From the NCBI GenBank assembly GCA_934277945.1, contig CAKQWA010000003.1:162575-226574 (forward strand): a stretch of DNA of 64,000 nucleotides, given 5' to 3'. Positions 26,959-33,031 of the stretch are shown here, piece after piece. A model generated the notes under the pieces. The model worked only from the letters and a program-made list of their open reading frames with translations. It had not been told where the DNA came from and ran no database searches. This DNA comes from an uncultured Alphaproteobacteria bacterium. Its GTDB lineage: Bacteria > Pseudomonadota > Alphaproteobacteria > CAAGCB01 > CAG-977. How positions within the stretch are numbered: the first letter of the stretch is position 1; every line of letters starts with the position of its first letter. The position numbers and the translations under genes were made by a program.

Positions 26959-28190
26959 TGATAAACGAATTTATGAAAGTTTACCGGCTGAAAATAACGG
27001 CGTACTCGCCCGTTCATATCGGCGATTCGCGGGATTTGGAACCGACGGAATATGTGATTTGCAAAGACGCGGCGAAAGCGTCAACGGCGAAAGAAGCCCC
27101 CGCTTTCGTGGTTTGTCCCGAATGTCATGCCAAAAATCCCGTTAACGCACGCTATTGCGGAGAGTGCGATACGCCGTTGCCGCAGATAAAGCCGACGGCG
27201 GCGCACAATCAGTCTGCGCCGCAAAACGACGCGTTTCTTTACACGTTCACGCCGAAGCAGTTGTCCGAAGCGCTGTCCTTAACGGATAAACAACAGTTGT
27301 TGCGCATTGTCAAAAGCGGCAGCGACGGCGCTTTGAAAGAATTGCAGAAATTCTTTCGCGCCCGCGCCGCCTTTATTGCAAAACACGCGGATAAACGTTC
27401 GAAAGTTTGTCCCGAAATCGCGAAAAAATACGAAAAGGCGGAAACAGAGAACAGATTTCGCATTGAAAAACAGATTTCGGACGCCGCGTCGGGCTTGCCC
27501 TACATCCCCGGATCTTCGCTGAAAGGGGCGATTCGCACGGCGCTGATGTCGCAAAAAAACAAAATGATGTATCTGAACAGCCGCGATGTTCAAAAAGGGG
27601 CGGATGCCGAAAAAATGCTGTACGGCTACGCCAATCCGACGGACGACCCGTTTAAAGCGTTGAAGTTGGGAGATGCGGTGGCGAAAAATCCGCTGATGAC
27701 AAACATTTGCGTCGCAACAAACGTCAAGCGCAGAAGCAACGTCGTTTCAAACGGCAATTTGACGACCTTTATGGAAGTAATTCCGCCGGAAAACGTTTTT
27801 GAATCGTCTTTGGCGTTTTCTTTCGGAACAAACGCGGCGGAACGCTTTAACGAATCGATTCAAAGCATTAAAGCGGCTTGCAACAAATTTTACGGCGCCA
27901 TATTGGACGAGCAGGCGAAGTATCAAACGGAAATCCATGATGTTGACGGCGCGCTGTTTAACGACATTAAAGCGGCAATGCAAAAACCGAACGCTTTTCT
28001 GCTTTGCTTGGGCAAGCACGGCGGCGCGGAAAGCAAAACCATGGAGGGCTTGCGCAAAATCAAAATTTTGACGGGCAAAAACAATCCGCCGAAGATTTCG
28101 GACCACGCGACGACGTACTGGTTTGCCGACGACGGACGGCGTGAATTGCCTTTCGGCTGGTGCATTGTTGAATTCGAGGAAGTGAAGTGA
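26955..28190 (+). CDS. csm5: Csm5 with an inserted zinc ribbon
   Basis: A 411-residue RAMP protein. The N-terminus (YRLKITAYSPVHIGDSRDLEPTEYV) and PYIPGSSLKGAIRTALM (about 178-194) are typical of Csm5, which caps the crRNA 3' side. Between them is an insert with four cysteines, Cys54-x2-Cys57 and Cys68-x2-Cys71 (VVCPECHAKN, YCGECDTPLP), followed by a Gln/Ala/Pro-rich linker. This is a canonical short zinc ribbon, not a usual part of the family. It may contact RNA or recruit a nuclease for crRNA 3' trimming; that is inference. It overlaps csm4 by 4 bp and cas6 by 1 bp. Confidence 0.92.
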   Translation: MMINEFMKVYRLKITAYSPVHIGDSRDLEPTEYVICKDAAKASTAKEAPAFVVCPECHAKNPVNARYCGECDTPLPQIKPTAAHNQSAPQNDAFLYTFTPKQLSEALSLTDKQQLLRIVKSGSDGALKELQKFFRARAAFIAKHADKRSKVCPEIAKKYEKAETENRFRIEKQISDAASGLPYIPGSSLKGAIRTALMSQKNKMMYLNSRDVQKGADAEKMLYGYANPTDDPFKALKLGDAVAKNPLMTNICVATNVKRRSNVVSNGNLTTFMEVIPPENVFESSLAFSFGTNAAERFNESIQSIKAACNKFYGAILDEQAKYQTEIHDVDGALFNDIKAAMQKPNAFLLCLGKHGGAESKTMEGLRKIKILTGKNNPPKISDHATTYWFADDGRRELPFGWCIVEFEEVK

Positions 28191-29116
28191 TGTTTCCGCT
28201 GGTGAAATTGCGTCTGACGTTTCGCGCTTTGCAGGATATGAATTTTTCCGCGTATGCAGGCTCGACGCTGCGCGGCATATTCGGCAAATCCCTGCGCCGC
28301 GTGAGTTGTTTGGCACAAAAAACGGATTGTAAAGGATGCGCCGCCGTTTCTTCCTGTCCGTATGCCGAAATTTTTGAAAACGGCATTCTGTCGAACGGCG
28401 GGGAGGAAGTGCCGAATCCGTACGTTATCGAACCGTTTGACATAGGGATGAAAAACATCGGGCAGGGGACGGAATTTTCCTTTAACTTCCTGCTGTTCGG
28501 CAAGGCGGTCGGCAAAATGTCCTATGCGCTTTTGGCTTGGTCGAAAACGGGCAATATGGGCTTTACCAAAGAACGCACCCAAGCGCGTCCGATCCGCGTG
28601 GAACAGATTTGCGCGGACGGTTCGCTCCGGTTGCTTTACGATTTTGAAAACGATGAAGCCGAAACACTTGAAGCGCAAACTTGTGCGGATTTGCCGCCGC
28701 AAGTTGAAACAAACACGGTGAAAATCAAATTGATGACGCCGTTGCGCATTCATCGCGACGGTCATCCCGTGCGTCCTGAAAATCTGACGGCAAGGGATTT
28801 TCTAATAACGCTTATTCGCCGCACGCAAAATATGGCAAAACACCATATTGCCGAATTTCCGCCCGTGAATTTTGATGATTTGCGCGCCGCGATCGATTCC
28901 GCGCAAATGACGGACGCGAATTTGCATTGGTTTGATTGGGCAAGATATTCGTCGCGCCAAAAAAAGCGCATTGCGTTGGGCGGCGTTATGGGGACGTTTG
29001 CCTTGCGCGGCGACTTGACGAAATTGACGCCGTATTTGAAACTGGGCGAATGGCTTCATCTGGGTAAAAGCGCGGTGCTGGGCATGGGAAAATATCGAAT
29101 TGAAATGCCGGATTGA
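28190..29116 (+). CDS. cas6: Cas6 pre-crRNA processing endoribonuclease
   Basis: A 308-residue RAMP protein with the SAYAGSTLRGIFGKSL segment, a cysteine cluster (Cys-x2-Cys-x5-Cys in DCKGCAAVSSCPYAEIFE) and a C-terminal glycine-rich end (GKSAVLGMGKYRIEMPD). These match the Cas6 type found in many type III loci. It cuts the array transcript within repeats, leaving an 8-nt tag. The ATG at 28190 overlaps the csm5 stop (TGATG). It is the last cas gene, about 90 bp before the array. Confidence 0.85.
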   Translation: MFPLVKLRLTFRALQDMNFSAYAGSTLRGIFGKSLRRVSCLAQKTDCKGCAAVSSCPYAEIFENGILSNGGEEVPNPYVIEPFDIGMKNIGQGTEFSFNFLLFGKAVGKMSYALLAWSKTGNMGFTKERTQARPIRVEQICADGSLRLLYDFENDEAETLEAQTCADLPPQVETNTVKIKLMTPLRIHRDGHPVRPENLTARDFLITLIRRTQNMAKHHIAEFPPVNFDDLRAAIDSAQMTDANLHWFDWARYSSRQKKRIALGGVMGTFALRGDLTKLTPYLKLGEWLHLGKSAVLGMGKYRIEMPD

Positions 29117-29202
29117 ACGGGAACACCCGCGGAACATCTAAAATTTTTTGAAAGGTAAAAGACGGAAATTTCTTTACATTTTCAATTGCTTATGAGAATC
29201 AT
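29117..29202 (+). promoter_or_regulatory. AT-rich CRISPR leader
   Basis: This 86-bp AT-rich stretch lies between cas6 and the first repeat. It is placed as the leader because repeats end in AAAC on the plus strand and because repeat variants are uniform on this side and diverge at the other end. Confidence 0.55.
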
Positions 29203-30032
29203 ATTATATGAGCCCCGATTTTTAGTGGATTGCTAAACTGCCGTAGAATACACCTCATACCGTTATGAAATTATATGAGCCCCGATTTTTAGTGGATTGC
29301 TAAACAACGGGTCGCGAAACATTTCTTCGGACTGCATTATATGAGCCCCGATTTTTAGTGGATTGCTAAACGACCGCCCGATTCTGTTAAATGTCGTATA
29401 TATTATATGAGCCCCGATTTTTAGTGGATTGCTAAACTTCAACCAAGTTTTCGTCAGTTTCATTTTTATTATATGAGCCCCGATTTTTAGTGGATTGCTA
29501 AACGCCATTGATAAAGCAAAAAATAAAATTGAGATTATATGAGCCCCGATTTTTAGTGGATTGCTAAACCGCGCTTGTAAACAGGAAACCTGCCGATTTA
29601 TTATATGAGCCCCGATTTTTAGTGGATTGCTAAACGACAATTCTCGGTCATCGTCAAATAGATACATTATATAAGCCCCGATTTTTAGGGGATTGCTAAA
29701 CTTTCTGCATTTTCTTTTCCCTCTCTTTTTAATTATATAAGCCCCGATTTTTAGGGGATTGCTAAACGTCGCCTTTATTGACGACGGGCGCGACAGGATT
29801 ATATAAGCCCCGATTTTTAGGGGATTGCTAAACGCCAGTTTCGACAACCCGCCGTTAATCCGGATTATATAAGCCCCGATTTTTAGGGGATTGCTAAACA
29901 GCGGTACCTTTCCATTCGCAGGTACGATTATTATATAAGCCCCGATTTTTAGGGGATTGCTAAACGGAAAAGTCATGTTTGGGTTTTAATGCTTCTATTA
30001 TATGAGCCCCGATTTTTAGGGGATTGCTAAAC
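29203..30032 (+). CRISPR. CRISPR array, 13 repeats and 12 spacers
   Basis: The repeat is 36 nt, begins ATTATATGAGCCCCGATTTT and ends GGATTGCTAAAC. Repeats start at 29203, 29270, 29336, 29402, 29468, 29534, 29600, 29666, 29732, 29798, 29864, 29930 and 29997. Spacers are 30 nt except the first and last, which are 31. Repeats 1-7 have G at position 8 and T at position 25; repeats 8-12 have A and G; repeat 13 has G and G. The position-25 G restores a CCCC/GGGG stem. The orientation matches the csm-cas6 operon, and the length and AAAC end fit type III-A. Confidence 0.97.
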
Positions 30033-30041
30033 TTTAAATTT

Positions 30042-30069
30042 AAGTATCCGGATTCTTAACCGGATACTT
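30042..30069. terminator. 10-bp hairpin after the CRISPR array
   Basis: AAGTATCCGG (30042-30051) and CCGGATACTT (30060-30069) flank an 8-nt loop. It sits 10 bp after the last repeat and could end the array transcript, though the T tract is short. It shares the CCGGATTCTTAA word with the palindrome at 30350-30369. Confidence 0.45.
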
Positions 30070-30118
30070 TACACTCGGAAGTTTCTTGTGTATTTTTTGA
30101 ATTTGGAAAGGTCAAAAC

Positions 30119-30250
30119 ATGAAACATAAATATATTCTTGCCATTATTATTTTCGGCGTCCTTTTCCTTTTGGGAAGATGTTTGCAAAAAAGCGGCGGTT
30201 CTTCTTTCGATTACGAACCTTTGCTTAAAATGGAATTTCGCGCAAGGTAA
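30119..30250 (+). CDS. Small membrane protein (43 aa)
   Basis: A 43-residue frame that starts MKHKYILAIIIFGVLFLLGR and has one hydrophobic segment (residues 5-18), then a polar tail. AAAGG at 30107-30112 lies 7 bp before the ATG. The single span with a positive N-terminus is a plausible small inner-membrane protein. No family recognised. The remaining 30251-30415 stretch holds no gene. Confidence 0.5.
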   Translation: MKHKYILAIIIFGVLFLLGRCLQKSGGSSFDYEPLLKMEFRAR

Positions 30251-30349
30251 GATAAGAAAAGTACGGCATAATTCAGATTAACGCCTCGCTTTGCACGGGT
30301 TCAAAATGTGTCAATAAAAAAATAATAAAATTTTTTGAAAAAATTTATT

Positions 30350-30369
30350 TTAAGAATCCGGATTCTTAA
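30350..30369. repeat. Perfect 20-bp palindrome
   Basis: TTAAGAATCC/GGATTCTTAA without a spacer. Related words occur at 30049-30059 and, less exactly, at 30786-30799. It lies about 50 bp upstream of a consensus promoter and may be an operator. Confidence 0.55.
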
Positions 30370-30415
30370 AATCAAATGAATGATATTTAAAAAATTCACA
30401 TTTTACTGAATTATA

Positions 30416-30444
30416 TTGACATTTGACAAATAATGTTGTATATA
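30416..30444 (+). promoter_or_regulatory. Consensus sigma70 promoter
   Basis: TTGACA (30416-30421), exactly 17 bp, TATATA (30439-30444), with a second TTGACA overlapping at 30423. It would start a transcript near 30451 that passes the long hairpin at 30505-30565 before the gene starting at 30588. Confidence 0.65.
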
Positions 30445-30504
30445 AAATAAACAGAGCGCAAGAAGCCGTTTCACCGGTCGAATCGAACGCGCCAAAATAA
30501 TCTG

Positions 30505-30567
30505 AAAAATCAAGCCGACGTATAAATGCAACATTGATGAAATGTTGCACGGGCGTTTGATTTTTAT
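30505..30567 (+). promoter_or_regulatory. Two-tier leader hairpin with T-rich end
   Basis: AAAAATCAA (30505-30513) pairs with TTGATTTTT (30557-30565), enclosing TGCAACATT (30527-30535) paired with AATGTTGCA (30541-30549). The T-rich side continues TATTTTTTAGG. This could be a terminator or attenuator in the leader of the 65-residue gene, or the end of a short RNA started at ~30451. Confidence 0.5.
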
Positions 30568-30587
30568 TTTTTAGGAAAGGATTTTTC

Positions 30588-30785
30588 ATGTCAAAAAGCA
30601 AGAAATTAACGCGCACCCCGACGGATGTCGAACAGGTGATCAAAGCAAGTTACGTCCGGACGGGCAAAAACGGCAGATTGGATTTTTATCAGACGTGGGA
30701 CGACGAAAACGTTTTTATCGTTTTCGCGGATAACGTGCCGTTTTGCCGACTGATATGCAACGGGGGCGAGCAAAAGGATTGTTAG
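30588..30785 (+). CDS. Hypothetical protein (65 aa)
   Basis: A 65-residue protein with a basic N-terminus (SKSKKLTRTPTDVEQVIKAS) and a beta-rich end (LDFYQTWDDENVFIVFADNVPFCRL). AGGAAAGG lies about 10 bp before the ATG. No family recognised. It is preceded by a strong promoter and an attenuator-like hairpin, so its expression is probably regulated. Confidence 0.6.
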   Translation: MSKSKKLTRTPTDVEQVIKASYVRTGKNGRLDFYQTWDDENVFIVFADNVPFCRLICNGGEQKDC

Positions 30786-30859
30786 AATCCGATACTTAAA
30801 ATTCATCGAAAAAGGGCTTTTCGCACACTTTAACGTATCTGAAAGAAAGGAAAATAATT

Positions 30860-31219
30860 ATGGGGTTGTTTATTTTTATCGGAGTTATGGTCGTTTTTTG
30901 GTATCTGTCGTTTATGGCGGGGGCAAAACAGGCGACGGAATCTTACAGCGATTATTTGAAGTACAAAGGACTTGAACGCGACTATATCGCGTGGCTTGGC
31001 TGGAAAATCAATGGCGATCGGGGCGGAGACGCAAGGCGTTCAAAATACAAATCGCGTGATTTCGACGAGCACTCTCATCGGCGCACGTCCGTCCAAACAG
31101 TCGATTTTGTGCCGGAAGAACATCAAAACAAAACGGTTTGCCCCGCGTGCGATAAATTGTTCGGCAAACCAAGTTTCATAGATTTGATTTTGTTCATTTT
31201 GTTCGGCAAAAAACTGTAA
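30860..31219 (+). CDS. Membrane-anchored hypothetical protein (119 aa)
   Basis: A 119-residue protein with an N-terminal hydrophobic segment (residues 2-20), a basic middle (DARRSKYKSRDFDEHSHRR), a CPAC pair (VCPACDKLFG) and a hydrophobic C-terminus (FIDLILFILFG). GAAAGGAAA precedes the ATG. The end hydrophobic segments with a soluble middle suggest a small inner-membrane protein. It is followed by a strong terminator. No family recognised. Confidence 0.6.
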   Translation: MGLFIFIGVMVVFWYLSFMAGAKQATESYSDYLKYKGLERDYIAWLGWKINGDRGGDARRSKYKSRDFDEHSHRRTSVQTVDFVPEEHQNKTVCPACDKLFGKPSFIDLILFILFGKKL

Positions 31220-31233
31220 ACTGACCGATAATT

Positions 31234-31260
31234 AAGAGGCTTGCAAAACAAGCCTCTTTT
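31234..31260 (+). terminator. Rho-independent terminator
   Basis: Stem AAGAGGCTTG/CAAGCCTCTT (31234-31243 and 31249-31258), loop CAAAA, then TT and the sequence CATTTTCG. The same stem and downstream sequence recur at 32619-32645. Confidence 0.85.
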
Positions 31261-31320
31261 CATTTTCGATGCAAAAACTTGAAAAAACGGCGTTGTTTCG
31301 GGAGGGGGCAATTATATCCT

Positions 31321-31348
31321 TTGATTTACGCGGATTTTTTGCTAGCAT
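31321..31348 (+). promoter_or_regulatory. Promoter of the candidate structured RNA
   Basis: TTGATT (31321-31326), 16 bp, TAGCAT (31343-31348). Start of transcription is expected near 31354, just at the first stem of the RNA. Confidence 0.45.
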
Positions 31349-31353
31349 AAAGT

Positions 31354-31553
31354 TGCGTTTGTGAAAAAGACAAGCGCAGGGCGTCAGAAACCCTTTTAAA
31401 CCTAGTCGCATTGCATATCGCGACTTTAAATATGTATGCCGATTTCTGCTCACAGGGGCGGATGTCGGCTGAATACGGCTTTCTGCCCAATAGGTCGAGC
31501 CGTGCTAGGTTTATACGGTTTCTGAACATCCGCCCGCCTTTTCGGCGGGTTTT
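31354..31553 (+). ncRNA. Candidate structured non-coding RNA, about 200 nt
   Basis: No open frame explains this stretch, but it folds well. A 5' hairpin TGCGTTTGT/ACAAGCGCA (31354-31362, 31370-31378) is followed by a long closing helix: GGGCG 31379-31383 with CGCCC 31531-31535, TCAGAAACC 31384-31392 with GGTTTCTGA 31517-31525, AAACCTA 31398-31404 with TAGGTTT 31506-31512. Inside are hairpins GTCGC/GCGAC (31405, 31420), GCCGA/TCGGC (31438, 31465) and ACGGCT/AGCCGT (31475, 31498). The 3' end is a terminator, CCCGCC/GGCGGG plus T4 (31533-31553). I could not match it to tmRNA, RNase P, SRP or a riboswitch; 6S RNA is not excluded. Confidence 0.5.
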
Positions 31554-31585
31554 GTTTAACTTGTTAACAAAGGATTGTTCAGATT

Positions 31586-32005
31586 ATGAAAAAACTGTTT
31601 TTAACATTGATTGCAGGGACTCTTGTCGGGAGTGTCTGCGGTTGCGCTTCTGTCATGCGGGACAGCCAACAGGTCATTCCCGTCAAGGCGAATGTCGAAA
31701 AGGTCGATATTGAAATCGCCAACAAAAGCGGGGAAGTCGTTTTTAAGGGGACGACCCCGACGACGATCTCGTTGGACGCCGCCGCGAAAAGCGGATATTT
31801 CAATCCGGAAAAATATACGGTCACCGCCTCGAAAGACGGTTTCCAGACGCAGACGGCGGTTATCGACTGGCACGTCAGCGGCTGGTACTGGGCGGGCAAT
31901 CTGGTTTTTGGCGGATTGCTGGGACTTTTAATCATCGACCCGCTGACTGGTGATATGTATTACCTTGACGAAGAAGTCAATTTGACCATGCAGCCCGAAC
32001 AATAA
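31586..32005 (+). CDS. Putative lipoprotein, PEGA-like (139 aa)
   Basis: A 139-residue protein with a lipoprotein-type signal (KKLFLTLIAGTLVGSVCGC; lipidated Cys20 likely). A PEGA-like beta domain follows (VFKGTTPTTISLDAAAKSGY, then YTVTASKDGFQTQTAVIDW). The C-terminal part has a glycine-rich hydrophobic segment (GNLVFGGLLGLLIIDP) ending in TGDMYYLDEEVNL. It lies 17 bp before the outer-membrane protein gene, so both probably belong to one transcript. The exact family is not recognised. Confidence 0.7.
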   Translation: MKKLFLTLIAGTLVGSVCGCASVMRDSQQVIPVKANVEKVDIEIANKSGEVVFKGTTPTTISLDAAAKSGYFNPEKYTVTASKDGFQTQTAVIDWHVSGWYWAGNLVFGGLLGLLIIDPLTGDMYYLDEEVNLTMQPEQ

Positions 32006-32021
32006 GCAGGAGAAACGAAAT

Positions 32022-32597
32022 ATGAAAAAATTTATCATGGTGCTGGCTTTGGCGATTGTCCTGTTTCCGAACTCCGTCAAAGCGCAGGACGATAAAGCGG
32101 GCGTGCGGGGCGTGTTAGGGATTGAAGTGTCCGTCGACCGCGCGCAACTTTCCGACGGGTACGATTCGATTGTCGCGGATACGCTGGCGTCCGTCACCGT
32201 TTCGGCGGGCGCAAAAGTCGCAGACGCGTTTTCTTTGACGGCGTTCATGCAAAAATCCGCCGAACAAGAGCAGACGTACGGTCCGTTGAGTACGACGGCA
32301 AGTTTTTATGCGGCGGGCATGGATTTTACGGGGCACGTTTCCGTGACCGAAAATTTCGACTTTTTGCTCGGTTTGGGCTTCGGTTATTACAATTTCAAAC
32401 TGGACTCGAATTTTTGGTATTTGAGCGGAACGGAAGATCACGTCGGTTTGCGGATCGGCGCGGGCGTTGAATACCGGTTGAATGACAGCGTCGCTTTGAC
32501 GGGCATGGTGCGCTACATCGCTTTCGATTATGACGAGTACGTTGATGCGGTGGAAAACATGGCGGAAGCAAGCGTCGGCTTGAAATTCTATTTTTAA
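32022..32597 (+). CDS. Outer-membrane beta-barrel protein (191 aa)
   Basis: A 191-residue protein with a cleavable signal peptide (KKFIMVLALAIVLFPNSVKA, cut after AQ expected) and alternating amphipathic beta strands (DFTGHVSVTENFDFLLGLGF, LRIGAGVEYRLNDSVALTGM). It ends in ASVGLKFYF, a C-terminal phenylalanine as required for barrel assembly. It resembles eight-stranded barrels of the OmpW/porin-like outer-membrane group. Its ligand is unknown. AGGAG lies upstream of the ATG. Confidence 0.75.
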   Translation: MKKFIMVLALAIVLFPNSVKAQDDKAGVRGVLGIEVSVDRAQLSDGYDSIVADTLASVTVSAGAKVADAFSLTAFMQKSAEQEQTYGPLSTTASFYAAGMDFTGHVSVTENFDFLLGLGFGYYNFKLDSNFWYLSGTEDHVGLRIGAGVEYRLNDSVALTGMVRYIAFDYDEYVDAVENMAEASVGLKFYF

Positions 32598-32618
32598 GGG
32601 CGCTTGTATGCAAAAAGA

Positions 32619-32645
32619 AAGAGGCTTGTTTGGCAAGCCTCTTTT
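32619..32645 (+). terminator. Rho-independent terminator, twin of 31234-31260
   Basis: Stem AAGAGGCTTG/CAAGCCTCTT (32619-32628 and 32634-32643), loop TTTGG, then TT and CATTTTCG. It ends the lipoprotein/barrel transcript. Confidence 0.85.
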
Positions 32646-32670
32646 CATTTTCGGCGCATTTTTTCAGCGC

Positions 32671-32701
32671 AAAAAAAAGAAGCCGACCGGCGACTTCTTT
32701 T
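32671..32701 (-). terminator. Terminator downstream of rpmG
   Basis: Minus-strand stem AAAAGAAG/CTTCTTTT with an inner CCG/CGG pairing and a run of eight T on the minus strand. It is about 110 bp after the rpmG stop; no gene lies between. Confidence 0.6.
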
Positions 32702-32813
32702 CCGCGTTTTCATAAACTGCGCGATGATTTGGAAAATAGGGTTTGTCCCGAATTTTCGATACGAAAATTTATCCTTGACGGATGCGTACCAACATCGCCG
32801 CGCGTTTTGAAAC

Positions 32814-32981
32814 TTATTTCATTTTCGTTTCTTTAAAAACGACGTGTTTGCGCGCTTTCGGGTCGTACTTTTTCAAGTTCAACTTTTCCGTTTTCGTGCG
32901 CGGATTTTTCTTCGTCGTGTAGAAATAGCCCGTTCCAGCGGTGCTTTCCAATTTGATCTGAATTGTTGCCGGCTTAGCCAT
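32814..32981 (-). CDS. rpmG: 50S ribosomal protein L33
   Basis: A 55-residue protein beginning AKPATIQIKLESTAGTGYFY and containing TTKKNPRTKTEKLNLKKYDP, the L33 pattern. It is the long, cysteine-free (C-minus) form, which does not need zinc. It is basic and of the usual length for proteobacteria. GAAGG lies about 5 bp before the ATG. It stands alone on the minus strand, close to the rnr-topA cluster as in many alphaproteobacteria. Confidence 0.95.
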   Translation of the reverse strand: MAKPATIQIKLESTAGTGYFYTTKKNPRTKTEKLNLKKYDPKARKHVVFKETKMK

Positions 32982-33031
32982 AGTGACGCCTTCCTTTTAA
33001 AAAAATGATAATCTGTGCGTTTGAAAATACC

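Noticed and set aside
29263..29976. A 237-codon minus-strand open frame with a repeating FSNPLKIGAYII motif
   Set aside because: It is the CRISPR array read backwards; the 66-bp period keeps the frame open. The repeat-spacer structure explains it.
29239..29996. Self-targeting spacers
   Set aside because: Some spacers share short words with window genes, but I saw no long match to other parts of the window by eye; a proper search is needed to exclude it.
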